DNA from: Methylomonas sp.
Lineage (GTDB): Bacteria > Pseudomonadota > Gammaproteobacteria > Methylococcales > Methylomonadaceae
Direction: 5' to 3'
DNA length: 42,470 bases
Assembly (NCBI RefSeq): GCF_023228165.1
Contig: NZ_JALOBS010000038.1
Coordinates: forward strand, 1 to 42,470
The notes beneath the pieces were generated by a model that was not told the DNA's origin, did no database searches, and was given only the letters and a program-made list of their open reading frames with translations. A program made the position numbers and the translations under genes. Positions 29,256-37,135 of the stretch are shown here, piece by piece; the first letter of the stretch is position 1, and each line of letters begins with the position of its first letter.

Positions 29256-31559
29256 GTGTGTTTCGTTTGGAGAAAGCGCTGGTTTTTGCTGCTACTGCCG
29301 ATACTTTTAGCCGTCACACTCTGGCAAATACGGGTTGAATCCGATCTCAACGCCTTTTTTACCAATACCGACGATGCCGATTCCAAACTGCTGTCCGGAC
29401 TATTGCAATCCGGTGAATTATCGCGCCGCTATTTACTGGTGGTGGAAGCAGCCGTTCCGGACCGCACCGACTTATCCAGCCTAGCGTCATTCAGCGGCAA
29501 GCTGATCCAACAGCTCGGCAAACTACCGGACGTCGAACAAGTGTGGCCAGCCCATCAGCCACCGCGCGACTGGCTAAACGCCGTGCAGCTTTACGCCCCT
29601 TACCACGCCCGCCTCTTCAGTCTGAATCCCGCACAAGACGCCGAGACGCTATTCGCCGTTGATACCTTGCCGCGCCGCGCGGAAGGGTTGAAGCAGGCAT
29701 TGCTTTCCCCCCAGGGCGGCTTTATCAAAGCCATCGCCAAACAAGACCCATTACTGCTGTCGCTGAACGGCTTCAAAGGCCTACAAAGCCAATTTCAACA
29801 AACCCACGACGATGCCGGCGCCTTGATTCTACAAAGCCGGCCGGCCGCGCTGGATTCCGCCGCTCACGGACGACTGCAAGCCGCCATTCGCGCCAGCTTC
29901 GATAGTTTGAATCAAACGTCGGGTCAGGCATTTCAGTTATCCATGGCCGGGGTGCCGGTGTTCAGCACGGCCGCGCGCAACGAAATTAGCCGCGACGTTA
30001 CCTTGGTTTCGACAATCTCCAGCATCAGTGTGGTGTTAGTATTTTTACTGCTGTTTCGTTCCTTTGCCGCGCTGCATTGGATCATGCTGCTGCAGGCCGC
30101 CGCCTTCGTAGTCGGCACGTTGGCCACCACGCTGATTTTTCAGCAAGTACATAGCCTGACGCTGGCCTTGGGTGCCAGCCTGATCGGCATTTGTGTCGAC
30201 TATCCGCTGCATGTGATGGTGCATAGCGCCAAACACCACAGCAGCCCGCTGGCCAACGTTCGCCTGTTAGGGCCCAGCCTGTTCCTGGGCGGCTTGACCA
30301 CCGTGATCGGCTATGCCGCCATGGGCTTTACCGGCTTTCCCGGCTTCGAACAGATTGCCGTGTTCGCCCTGTTCAGCATCTCGGCTTCCTTGGCCCTGAC
30401 CCGCTGGGTGTTACCGGCACTGCTGGAAAAAACAACCTTACGCGTCGTGGATTTACCCGGCATTGCCTGTTGGGTAAACTTTTGCGATCGACGGCGCAAA
30501 CCGTTATTGAGCTTAATTGCCATCGCCGGGTTGCTGGCGCTGTTGTCGCTGCCGCAATTGCACTGGATGAACGACATGCAAAATCTGGCCATGAACATGG
30601 ATGCGCTCAAGCAACAGGACCGAACGGTACGCGCGCATTTTTCCAGTATCGAGCCGGGACGCTTTGTGCTGATTCAGGCCGACAACTTCGAGACCGCGCT
30701 GCAACGCGCCGAAGCGGCCGAACGCCGTTTGCAAACCTTAAAGCAGTCCGGCGTGATTAGCGAATATCACGGCTTGTTTCCCTGGCTGAGCTCCCAAGTT
30801 TTGCAAGCCGAAAATGCCCGCGTTTACGATGCCGCGCTGACCCAATCTTTTCAACTGGCCTGGCATTCGGCGGTCGCTCAAGCAGGGCTTTCGACCGACA
30901 AACTCGGACACCTACAACCTGCCGGGGCGCAAGCTTTGTTGCCTGAAGCAGTGCTGGAGACGCCGGTACGCCATATTTTGTCCGGCCAATTGCTGCGGGA
31001 ACAACAGGGCGTGGCGTTATCCATTTGGCTGGGTGATCACGATCCGGACCGATTGACAGCCGGCTTGCAAGGCCTGAAAGGCACGCGTTACTTCAGCCAA
31101 AAGGAACAATTAAATCAGCTGGCCGGCCAATACCGGGACCGCGCCTTGCGCATGCTGGCAATCGGCATTGCGATCATGGGCGTTTTGATCTGGCTGCAAC
31201 AGCGCAGCTTCAGCAAAATGCTGCTGACCCTGCTGCCGTCGCTGTCGGCCGTGCTGTTTATTTTTGCCGCCTGGGCGCTGATCGGGGAGGAGCTGAGCTT
31301 TCTGCACGTAATAGGCTTGCTATTATCCATCTCGCTTTGCGTGGATTACGGCATCTTTTTCATGGAAAATCGCGGCCGGAACAGCGGGGTTACCTATCAC
31401 GCCATCGCCGCCTCCACGCTGACCACGCTGGCGTCTTTCGGCGCCCTAAGTCTCGGCAAAACCCCGACTTTGCCGATTCTGGCCATGTCGGTCAGCCTGG
31501 GCGTCACATTGGGTTTCCTGCTCTGTCCCTTATTAATTCCCAAATCCGCTCGAGCATGA
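29256..31559 (+). CDS. MMPL/RND-family exporter
   Basis: A 767-residue membrane transporter of the MMPL branch of the RND superfamily. It has an N-terminal membrane helix (about 8-24), a large periplasmic loop (25-235), a bundle of helices (about 245-385), a second periplasmic loop (about 415-620) and a closing bundle (about 625-760), the usual two-fold layout. Within the bundles are GASLIGICVDYPLHVMVHS and LLLSISLCVDYGIFFMENR, whose helix aspartates (ICVDY and LCVDY) suit proton coupling. Role: proton-driven export of the cluster product. It starts at a GTG three bases after the LolA-like stop, and overlaps the ketosynthase by four bases. Confidence 0.92.
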   Translation: MCFVWRKRWFLLLLPILLAVTLWQIRVESDLNAFFTNTDDADSKLLSGLLQSGELSRRYLLVVEAAVPDRTDLSSLASFSGKLIQQLGKLPDVEQVWPAHQPPRDWLNAVQLYAPYHARLFSLNPAQDAETLFAVDTLPRRAEGLKQALLSPQGGFIKAIAKQDPLLLSLNGFKGLQSQFQQTHDDAGALILQSRPAALDSAAHGRLQAAIRASFDSLNQTSGQAFQLSMAGVPVFSTAARNEISRDVTLVSTISSISVVLVFLLLFRSFAALHWIMLLQAAAFVVGTLATTLIFQQVHSLTLALGASLIGICVDYPLHVMVHSAKHHSSPLANVRLLGPSLFLGGLTTVIGYAAMGFTGFPGFEQIAVFALFSISASLALTRWVLPALLEKTTLRVVDLPGIACWVNFCDRRRKPLLSLIAIAGLLALLSLPQLHWMNDMQNLAMNMDALKQQDRTVRAHFSSIEPGRFVLIQADNFETALQRAEAAERRLQTLKQSGVISEYHGLFPWLSSQVLQAENARVYDAALTQSFQLAWHSAVAQAGLSTDKLGHLQPAGAQALLPEAVLETPVRHILSGQLLREQQGVALSIWLGDHDPDRLTAGLQGLKGTRYFSQKEQLNQLAGQYRDRALRMLAIGIAIMGVLIWLQQRSFSKMLLTLLPSLSAVLFIFAAWALIGEELSFLHVIGLLLSISLCVDYGIFFMENRGRNSGVTYHAIAASTLTTLASFGALSLGKTPTLPILAMSVSLGVTLGFLLCPLLIPKSARA

Positions 31560-32758
31560 ACCGAACGCCGCATATCCCCCCCGTTGCCATCACCGCCTAT
31601 CAATGCGTCAGTGCGGCGGGCGACAATCTGAACGCCTTGCACGCGGCCTTGCTTGCCAACCGCAATTGTTTGCGGCCGCTACGATTGTTCGAACTGCCTT
31701 TTGAAACGGTAGTGGGCGAAGTAAGCACTTCTTTACCGGCGGTCCGCTCCACGCTACAAACCTACGCTTGCCGCAATGCCAGGCTGGCCCTGCACGCACT
31801 GAACCAAGGTAACATTCGCGCCGCGACGGAACAGGCCATTGCCCGTCATGGCGCCGCACGGGTGGGCGTGGTGCTGGGTACCAGTACCTCGGGCATCTAC
31901 GAAACGGAAATAGCGTATCAAGCGCTGCTGCGCGACGCCGCGATGCCAAGCGACTTTAATTTTCTGCACACTCATACCGCTCAAGCCAGCGCCGAATTCT
32001 TGCGGCACGAGTTGGGACTGCGCGGCCCGTGTTACAGCATTTCCACCGCCTGTTCGTCCAGCGCCAAAGCCCTGGGCGCGGCGCAACGCCTGCTTGTCGC
32101 CGATGTCTGCGACGCGGTGCTAGTTGCCGGGGTGGACAGCTTGTGTCGTTTGACTTTGTTCGGTTTCAACAGCTTACAACTAATCTCGCCTGATGCATGC
32201 CGGCCGATGGATATCCAGCGCAGTGGCATCAACATCGGCGAAGCCGCCGCCTTGCTGTTATTGGAACGCCCCGACCCCGGCAACACCGAATCCCCGCGCC
32301 TGCTGGCGGTGGGTGAAGGGTCGGATGCCCACCATATGAGTGCGCCGCATCCGGAAGGCCTGGGCGCGGCGGCGGCCATGAGGCAAGCGTTGCAACTGGC
32401 GGACCGCCGGCCGGAACAGATCGATTACATCAATCTGCACGCCACCGCCAGCATCCTGAACGATTTATCCGAAGCCAAGGCCGTCCGCCGGGTATTCCGC
32501 AACCCGCCGCCCTGTGCCGGGGTAAAAGGCCTGCTCGGCCATACCCTCGGCGCGGCCGGCGCGGTAGAGGTGGCGATCAGTCTGCTGGCTTTGGATAAAG
32601 GCTTTCTGCCCGGCAATTGCGGCTTGCGGCAAGCGGACCCACAATGTGCGCTACCTATCGTCGCCGAACCCAACCTGAATCATCAGCCCCGCTTGATCCT
32701 GAGTAATGCCTTCGGTTTCGGCGGCAATAACGCCAGCGTTTTATTGGAGGCGGCGTGA
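31556..32758 (+). CDS. Beta-ketoacyl-ACP synthase (FabF-type, aryl-polyene-like)
   Basis: A 400-residue ketosynthase that elongates carrier-bound acyl chains with malonyl-ACP. The catalytic triad is complete: C166 in ISTACSSSAKAL, H295 in NLHATASILND and H329 in KGLLGHTLGAAGA. The first histidine motif reads HATAS rather than the common HGTGT, a variant of the kind expected in polyene-type ketosynthases. ATG at 31556 overlaps the MMPL stop by four bases; the open frame further upstream lies within the MMPL gene and is not coding. The next gene, a chain-length-factor-like partner, overlaps its end. Confidence 0.93.
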   Translation: MNRTPHIPPVAITAYQCVSAAGDNLNALHAALLANRNCLRPLRLFELPFETVVGEVSTSLPAVRSTLQTYACRNARLALHALNQGNIRAATEQAIARHGAARVGVVLGTSTSGIYETEIAYQALLRDAAMPSDFNFLHTHTAQASAEFLRHELGLRGPCYSISTACSSSAKALGAAQRLLVADVCDAVLVAGVDSLCRLTLFGFNSLQLISPDACRPMDIQRSGINIGEAAALLLLERPDPGNTESPRLLAVGEGSDAHHMSAPHPEGLGAAAAMRQALQLADRRPEQIDYINLHATASILNDLSEAKAVRRVFRNPPPCAGVKGLLGHTLGAAGAVEVAISLLALDKGFLPGNCGLRQADPQCALPIVAEPNLNHQPRLILSNAFGFGGNNASVLLEAA

Positions 32759-33492
32759 TGGAACGCATCAGCCTGCTCGGTTTCGGCGCTTGCGCCCCGG
32801 ACTGCGATTTTCGGGCCGGCTTGCCATTTCCCGCCAGCGAAATTAATCGCGATGCCATGCCGGTCATGCTGCGCCGACGCAGCAGCCAGGCCACGCAAAT
32901 GGCTTTCAGCGCCGCCACGCAGGCCTGCGCGCAGGCAGAGCGTTCGCCGGCCACGCTACCGGCGGTTTTTGCCAGCGTAGCCGGGGAAATACAGACCACT
33001 GACCAGCTTTGTCTCGAACTGTGCAAACCCGACGCCATGGTCTCGCCCAGCGCCTTTCATAATTCGGTACAAAATACCGCGGCGGGTTACTGGAGCATTG
33101 CCCAGCAATGCACCCAACCGGCCACGGCGTTGGCGGCCGGAGCGGATACGTTTGCCATGGCCTTATTGGAAGCCTGGTGTCAACTGGCCTGCCATGGCGG
33201 CGAACTGCTGTTGGTTTGCTACGACGAGCGCTGGCCGAACTATTTGGCAACGGAACGGGGGCAAACAGCGTTTGCCTGCGCCATGGTGTTGGCGGCGGGA
33301 ACCGGGCCGAACGTTTTTTTAAGCCTAAGCCGGCCTTATGCAGTTGTCGGCGAAGACCTCATACCGGCGACGGAAGCCGACCCGCTCTTGGCGGCCCTCC
33401 CATTGCTGACATTGGCGGCTGCCGGCGGCAAGCGGCAACAATTATGCCTGTCCATCGGCTCCGATTGGCGGGTCGACGTGCATGGTCGCTGA
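32758..33492 (+). CDS. Ketosynthase-like chain-length factor
   Basis: A 244-residue protein resembling the N-terminal half of a ketosynthase (beta-ketoacyl synthase-like N-terminal family), seen beside the true ketosynthase in aryl-polyene clusters. The region SPSAFHNSVQNTAAGYWSI corresponds to the part after the active site. The motif GCGC/ACSS with nucleophilic cysteine is not found, so it probably acts as a non-catalytic partner. The family's usual start (ISLLGFGACAPD) follows the chosen ATG at 32758, which has GGAGG at 32746-32750; a GTG one codon earlier is possible. It shares one base with the end of the ketosynthase gene. Confidence 0.82.
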   Translation: MERISLLGFGACAPDCDFRAGLPFPASEINRDAMPVMLRRRSSQATQMAFSAATQACAQAERSPATLPAVFASVAGEIQTTDQLCLELCKPDAMVSPSAFHNSVQNTAAGYWSIAQQCTQPATALAAGADTFAMALLEAWCQLACHGGELLLVCYDERWPNYLATERGQTAFACAMVLAAGTGPNVFLSLSRPYAVVGEDLIPATEADPLLAALPLLTLAAAGGKRQQLCLSIGSDWRVDVHGR

Positions 33493-33516
33493 AAAAATTT
33501 ATAAAATGCACTACTT

Positions 33517-33530
33517 TTGATCTATCTCAA
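33517..33530. promoter_or_regulatory. FNR/CRP-like box
   Basis: TTGAT-CTAT-CTCAA matches the FNR consensus TTGAT-N4-ATCAA at nine of ten positions. It lies in the 60-base AT-rich gap before the BamE-like lipoprotein gene, 23 bases from its start, a position more compatible with repression than with classic activation. Motif match only. Confidence 0.35.
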
Positions 33531-33552
33531 ATTACACATAAGGCGGAAACCG

Positions 33553-33972
33553 ATGAAACAGTTTAAATTGTTGGCCATTTCTACAGCACTAATTTTGGCG
33601 GCTGGCTGCGCCTCATCCCCAAAACCTTCGACGCAAGCCGCGGCACCGGCCTCGACTCAAGTAGCCAAATCCAGTCGGGCCGCCGAATCGACTATCGAGG
33701 GTGATTTCCCCGCCGACAGTCCGTTCGCAAAAATTCAAATCGGCATGACGCAAGGCCAAGTGCATGAAATCCTCGGCCAACCAACAGACACCAAGTCTTA
33801 TCAAACCGGCAAAGCCTGGATTCCGTTTTACTTCGGACCGGACACCATGCGCACCGACGAATTTTATAAAGGCGTCGGTTCCGTCACTTACACCGGCGCC
33901 GGTATCGGCGGGGTGCATTGGAAGGTGTTCCGCGCCGTTTACAATCCGGCCGAAGACGGCTTCGCCAAATAA
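33553..33972 (+). CDS. BamE/OmlA-like small lipoprotein
   Basis: A 139-residue lipoprotein: signal peptide ending in LILAAGC (C18), then a low-complexity Ser/Ala/Thr linker to about residue 45 and a compact domain. FAKIQIGMTQGQVHEILGQP (about 58-77) is the characteristic BamE/SmpA-type pattern (GMT-x-x-V-x-x-xLG-P). Function unproven; such domains bind outer-membrane components. It lies between the cluster ketosynthase genes and the FAD enzyme, 24 bases before the latter, and may be cotranscribed with it. ATG at 33553 gives a proper lipoprotein signal; the frame to 33517 is not needed. Confidence 0.8.
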   Translation: MKQFKLLAISTALILAAGCASSPKPSTQAAAPASTQVAKSSRAAESTIEGDFPADSPFAKIQIGMTQGQVHEILGQPTDTKSYQTGKAWIPFYFGPDTMRTDEFYKGVGSVTYTGAGIGGVHWKVFRAVYNPAEDGFAK

Positions 33973-33996
33973 TTGATTGAGCATAGGTCTTTATAG

Positions 33997-35202
33997 ATGT
34001 CCGATAACATGCAAAACGGTTTTGATTACGATGTCATAGTAATTGGCGGCGGCCCGGCCGGCTGCACCGCGGCGACTTTGTTGGCGCAACACGGCCGCAA
34101 GACCTTGCTGCTGGAACGCGACAAACACCCGCGTTTCCATATCGGCGAATCCATGCTGCCATTCAGCGAACCGGTGGTACAGCGCCTGGGCATCGATTGG
34201 AGCGAAGGCAATCAGTTCAAAAGCGGCGCGGTATTCATCGACGAACTCACCGATCAGCGCATGTATTTCCCCTTGAGCATTTATCGCAAGACCTATCAGC
34301 TGGAACGCGCGCCTTTCGATCAATTATTGTTCGAAAACGCCGCCAAGCACGGCGCAGAAACGCATCAGGAAGAAACGGTACTGGAAGTGGACTGCCAAGC
34401 CGACGGCGTAAATATTGTCTCCGATAAAGGCCGCTACCGCTGCCGCTATCTGGTGGATGCCAGCGGTCGTGCCGCCATGCTGGGCAAGCAGCACAAAGGC
34501 ATCGATAAGATAGAAAATCTGGGCAAGTTTGCCGTGTTCACCCATTACGAACAGATTCAATCCGGCCCGGAAGCCGACGAATTGTTCGGTTCCGGCAGCA
34601 TCTACGTGCCGGTGGTGGACATCGGCTGGCTGTGGATTATTCCACTGTCGGGCAAGCGGTTGAGCGTGGGTTTAGTGGTGCAAAAAGAACGCCCCAAGGA
34701 TTGCAGCGTGGAAGAACTGCTGCAACGCTATCTGGCCGCCTCGCCGATATTGACGCGTTTATTAGACGGCGCCCGGCAATCGGCGCCGATCCGGGTGGAA
34801 GCCGATTTCAGTTACAGCAACCAACACCGTTATGGACTGCGTTATGCCTGCTGCGGCGATGCCGCCGGTTTTCTCGACCCGGTATTTTCCTCGGGCGTGT
34901 TCCTGGCATTCACCAGTGCCGCCCGCATCGCCGACCGGGTTCACCAGGGTTTAAGCGAAGGCCGCGAAGCCGACCCACTGCTGCACGCCGAAGATGATGA
35001 AGCGTATTTGCTGGGCTTTAACACCATGCGCCTGTTCGTGGAACGCTTTTATCAATCCAGTATTGTACATAATCTATTTTTCGAAGCCGACCGCGACCCG
35101 GACTTAAAAAGCCAGATTGCCAGACTGCTGTCAGGCGATTTGTGGGTCGACGATAATGCCTTGCAGAAAAGCCTGCTGGCGGGCCGCAGAATGGCGGGTT
35201 GA
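33997..35202 (+). CDS. FAD-dependent oxidoreductase with flavin-halogenase motifs
   Basis: A 401-residue flavoprotein. The dinucleotide-binding motif is VIGGGPAGCTAA (15-26), with RFHIGESMLP at 46-55. Two halogenase marks are visible: FKSGAVF with K75, where flavin halogenases hold their catalytic lysine, and WLWIIP at 211-216, matching the WxWxIP signature. CGDAAGFLDPVFSSG is the second FAD-binding segment. This supports a flavin-dependent halogenase of the PltA/CmlS-like branch, acting on a carrier-bound or polyene substrate. Related hydroxylases and geranylgeranyl-reductase-like enzymes share much of this pattern, so halogenation is inferred. A flavin reductase partner is not seen nearby. 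Stop codons of this gene and the convergent nuclease gene abut. Confidence 0.8.
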   Translation: MSDNMQNGFDYDVIVIGGGPAGCTAATLLAQHGRKTLLLERDKHPRFHIGESMLPFSEPVVQRLGIDWSEGNQFKSGAVFIDELTDQRMYFPLSIYRKTYQLERAPFDQLLFENAAKHGAETHQEETVLEVDCQADGVNIVSDKGRYRCRYLVDASGRAAMLGKQHKGIDKIENLGKFAVFTHYEQIQSGPEADELFGSGSIYVPVVDIGWLWIIPLSGKRLSVGLVVQKERPKDCSVEELLQRYLAASPILTRLLDGARQSAPIRVEADFSYSNQHRYGLRYACCGDAAGFLDPVFSSGVFLAFTSAARIADRVHQGLSEGREADPLLHAEDDEAYLLGFNTMRLFVERFYQSSIVHNLFFEADRDPDLKSQIARLLSGDLWVDDNALQKSLLAGRRMAG

Positions 35203-36201
35203 TTATTTAGCCATCAAGCTTGCAACATGGGGAATAAAGCTTTTTTCGTTGACAAAGGTAATGTCATACATTTTTGTTAAGCCCAGCATCTGCTCGTCGC
35301 TGATCCCAAAAACCAGCAATAGAAAGTTGTCTTTGTTGATATCCAGACGGCGGCGCAGCTTATTGTATTTTTCAATATAAGATCTGAATTCACCGGATTT
35401 ACATTCGATAAATACCGGAACACGGCTATTCAATAAGAAAAACACATCCACTTCATATTTATCCTCATTCGCGAATTGAATATTGAAATTTCTCAGGCAG
35501 GAAAAAAGCCCGTTATTTTCATAACAAAGCTTTAGTAATTTCATAAAAACATACCACTCCAACCATTCGCCGTTGAAGAATCCCACAATGGCTGGAGCAG
35601 TTTGCAAGGTCAGACGGGCTCTTTTTTCATTTTTATCGTAAAAATATTTGGCCACAAATGAAAAGTCGTACAAATTTTTACAAAAAGTAGTCATCGTTTT
35701 GATTTGATTCTGACTGTAGTTACTCAGATTCAACGTCACGGAGGTATAGTTATTTCTTTGGGTTTTTCTGATTTTATCCAAGACCTCCTGCAAAACATCA
35801 ATATTGTCACCCAGCTCCACGGCGATTTCATCGTAAAAACCCTGCGTATCCAGCGCTTCATGATTGACTTCAATTTGAATATTTTTACCCTCGAACCAAT
35901 TTACAATCGGCTGATATTGCTTGCTGTTACCCATCACTGCCGTATTGTGCAAATCCAGGCCTTCTATTTTGCCGGGAAAATTCATCGCCGGCGCGGCATC
36001 GGCATCTTGGCTGGCAGACCGTGCCAGATCACGATATTTACCGAGTAATACGCCGTATTTTTCGATCAGCTTTTTAATAAACGCCACGCTATCGTGAATA
36101 ACCGCGGTTTGTTCACAAACAGGGCACTTCACGGATTTCCCTACATGCTCATTAGAAACTTCCCTTAAATAAGCGCAACTGTTGCAGCGAAGAATGGCCA
36201 T
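35203..36201 (-). CDS. Zinc-ribbon plus Card1/DUF1887-like nuclease domain protein
   Basis: A 332-residue protein. A zinc ribbon opens it (C6/C9 and C26/C29, two CxxC knuckles). After a helical linker (35-75), a middle domain follows (about 78-205; it begins IEGLDLHNTAVMG). The C-terminal domain reads GEWLEWYVF (211-219; E215), EVDVFFL (250-256; D252) and FIECKSG (264-270; E266, K268). That D...E-x-K arrangement after a WLE motif is the PD-(D/E)XK pattern of DUF1887/Card1-type nucleases. The CARF sensor usual in Card1/Can2 is not evident; the middle domain is unassigned. The gene is AT-rich against its neighbours, suggesting transfer. Either a DNA/RNA-cleaving defence protein or a restriction-like housekeeping nuclease. 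Confidence 0.65.
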   Translation of the reverse strand: MAILRCNSCAYLREVSNEHVGKSVKCPVCEQTAVIHDSVAFIKKLIEKYGVLLGKYRDLARSASQDADAAPAMNFPGKIEGLDLHNTAVMGNSKQYQPIVNWFEGKNIQIEVNHEALDTQGFYDEIAVELGDNIDVLQEVLDKIRKTQRNNYTSVTLNLSNYSQNQIKTMTTFCKNLYDFSFVAKYFYDKNEKRARLTLQTAPAIVGFFNGEWLEWYVFMKLLKLCYENNGLFSCLRNFNIQFANEDKYEVDVFFLLNSRVPVFIECKSGEFRSYIEKYNKLRRRLDINKDNFLLLVFGISDEQMLGLTKMYDITFVNEKSFIPHVASLMAK

Positions 36202-36506
36202 GCGTATTCCTTACAGAATGAGTTCAAGAAAAGCGTGCAGGCATGGCATTAGTTTCACCCCCGCCTCCACATAAAATAAAACGCTGCCTCGAAGATATGA
36301 ACGGCGCGTTAGGTTACTAATAATAAGATACCTGCTGCTTAGGCCATCACTTTCTAGCATCAACCGTTATGCGCGAAGTATACAAATTGTTGTATTTCGC
36401 TGCAATTGTAGCCATACCGTCATTTACAAGAACATTTCTCAGCCACTTTTCACAGCAAGTTACTGATAAGTATTAAAAAAATATTTTTATACCGCACTCT
36501 AAAACC
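36202..36506. other. AT-rich divergent gap before the flavodoxin operon
   Basis: About 300 bases between the nuclease start and the sigma-54-like element. It contains no credible gene. I looked for a NifA site (TGT-N10-ACA) and found no exact match; the closest are two-out-of-three right halves such as TGT-N10-TCA near 36410. Confidence 0.5.
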
Positions 36507-36522
36507 TGGATCGAATTTTGCT
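36507..36522 (+). promoter_or_regulatory. Sigma-54 (-24/-12) promoter before flavodoxin
   Basis: TGGATC-GAATT-TTGCT: the invariant GG (36508-36509) and GC (36520-36521) are separated by exactly ten bases, as in the consensus TGGCAC-N5-TTGCA/T. It lies 57 bases before the flavodoxin ATG. Nif genes are typically sigma-54-dependent, which raises confidence. Confidence 0.6.
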
Positions 36523-36578
36523 GACTTGAAATCAAAGGCTGTTTGACCTAACCCAGCAATTTCGATTACAGGTGATTT

Positions 36579-37133
36579 ATGAGCAAAATCGGCATTTTTT
36601 TCGGTACCGATACCGGTAGCACCCGCCTGGTTGCCAAAAAGATTTATAGCCTGCTCGGCGATGAGTTGGCCGACAAACCCAAAAACATCAACCGTACCAA
36701 CCCCGCCGAACTGCTGCGGTACGAGGCGCTGATATTGGGCACGCCCAGTTACGGCGTGGGCGATTTGCCGGGCATGGCGGTGGGTTGTCAGGAAGCCAAT
36801 TGGGCGGAATTTGTTCCACACCTGGACGATGCGGATCTCAGCGGCAAACGGGTAGCCTTGTTCGGCCTGGGCCATCAGGAGCGCTACGCCACCCGTTTCG
36901 CCAGCTCTCTGATCAAATTGTATCAGGTGTTTTATGGCAATGGTGCCAACATGGTGGGACGCTGGAGTACCGAAGGCTACCAATTCGAACATTCCGCAGC
37001 GATTATCGACAACGAGTTCGTCGGTTTGGTTTTAGATCAACGCGGCCAGCCTCATTTGACCGACGAGCGGATCAAAACCTGGCTGGAACAAGTCAAGCCG
37101 CAGCTGTTACCGGCATTAGCGCAGGCGGCTTGA
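36579..37133 (+). CDS. nifF: Flavodoxin, NifF type
   Basis: A 184-residue long-chain flavodoxin, FMN-containing electron carrier. The FMN phosphate loop is GIFFGTDTGSTRLVAKKI (residues 4-21), with the isoalloxazine-binding segments LGTPSYGVGDLP (53-64) and FGLGHQERYATRFASSL (about 95-111). Length and inserted loop match nitrogenase-type flavodoxins (NifF), which pass electrons to the Fe protein. The ATG has AGGTGA at good spacing. A sigma-54-like promoter upstream and the nif-associated genes immediately downstream support the NifF role, although no nifHDK is in the window. It ends two bases before the next gene. Confidence 0.85.
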   Translation: MSKIGIFFGTDTGSTRLVAKKIYSLLGDELADKPKNINRTNPAELLRYEALILGTPSYGVGDLPGMAVGCQEANWAEFVPHLDDADLSGKRVALFGLGHQERYATRFASSLIKLYQVFYGNGANMVGRWSTEGYQFEHSAAIIDNEFVGLVLDQRGQPHLTDERIKTWLEQVKPQLLPALAQAA

Positions 37134-37135
37134 TT

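Noticed and set aside
36360..36450. NifA upstream activator site
   Set aside because: No exact TGT-N10-ACA found; the nearest sites miss one half-site base.
36450..36992. 180-codon minus-strand frame
   Set aside because: It lies antisense to the flavodoxin, whose motifs are certain, and has no ribosome site or recognisable domain.
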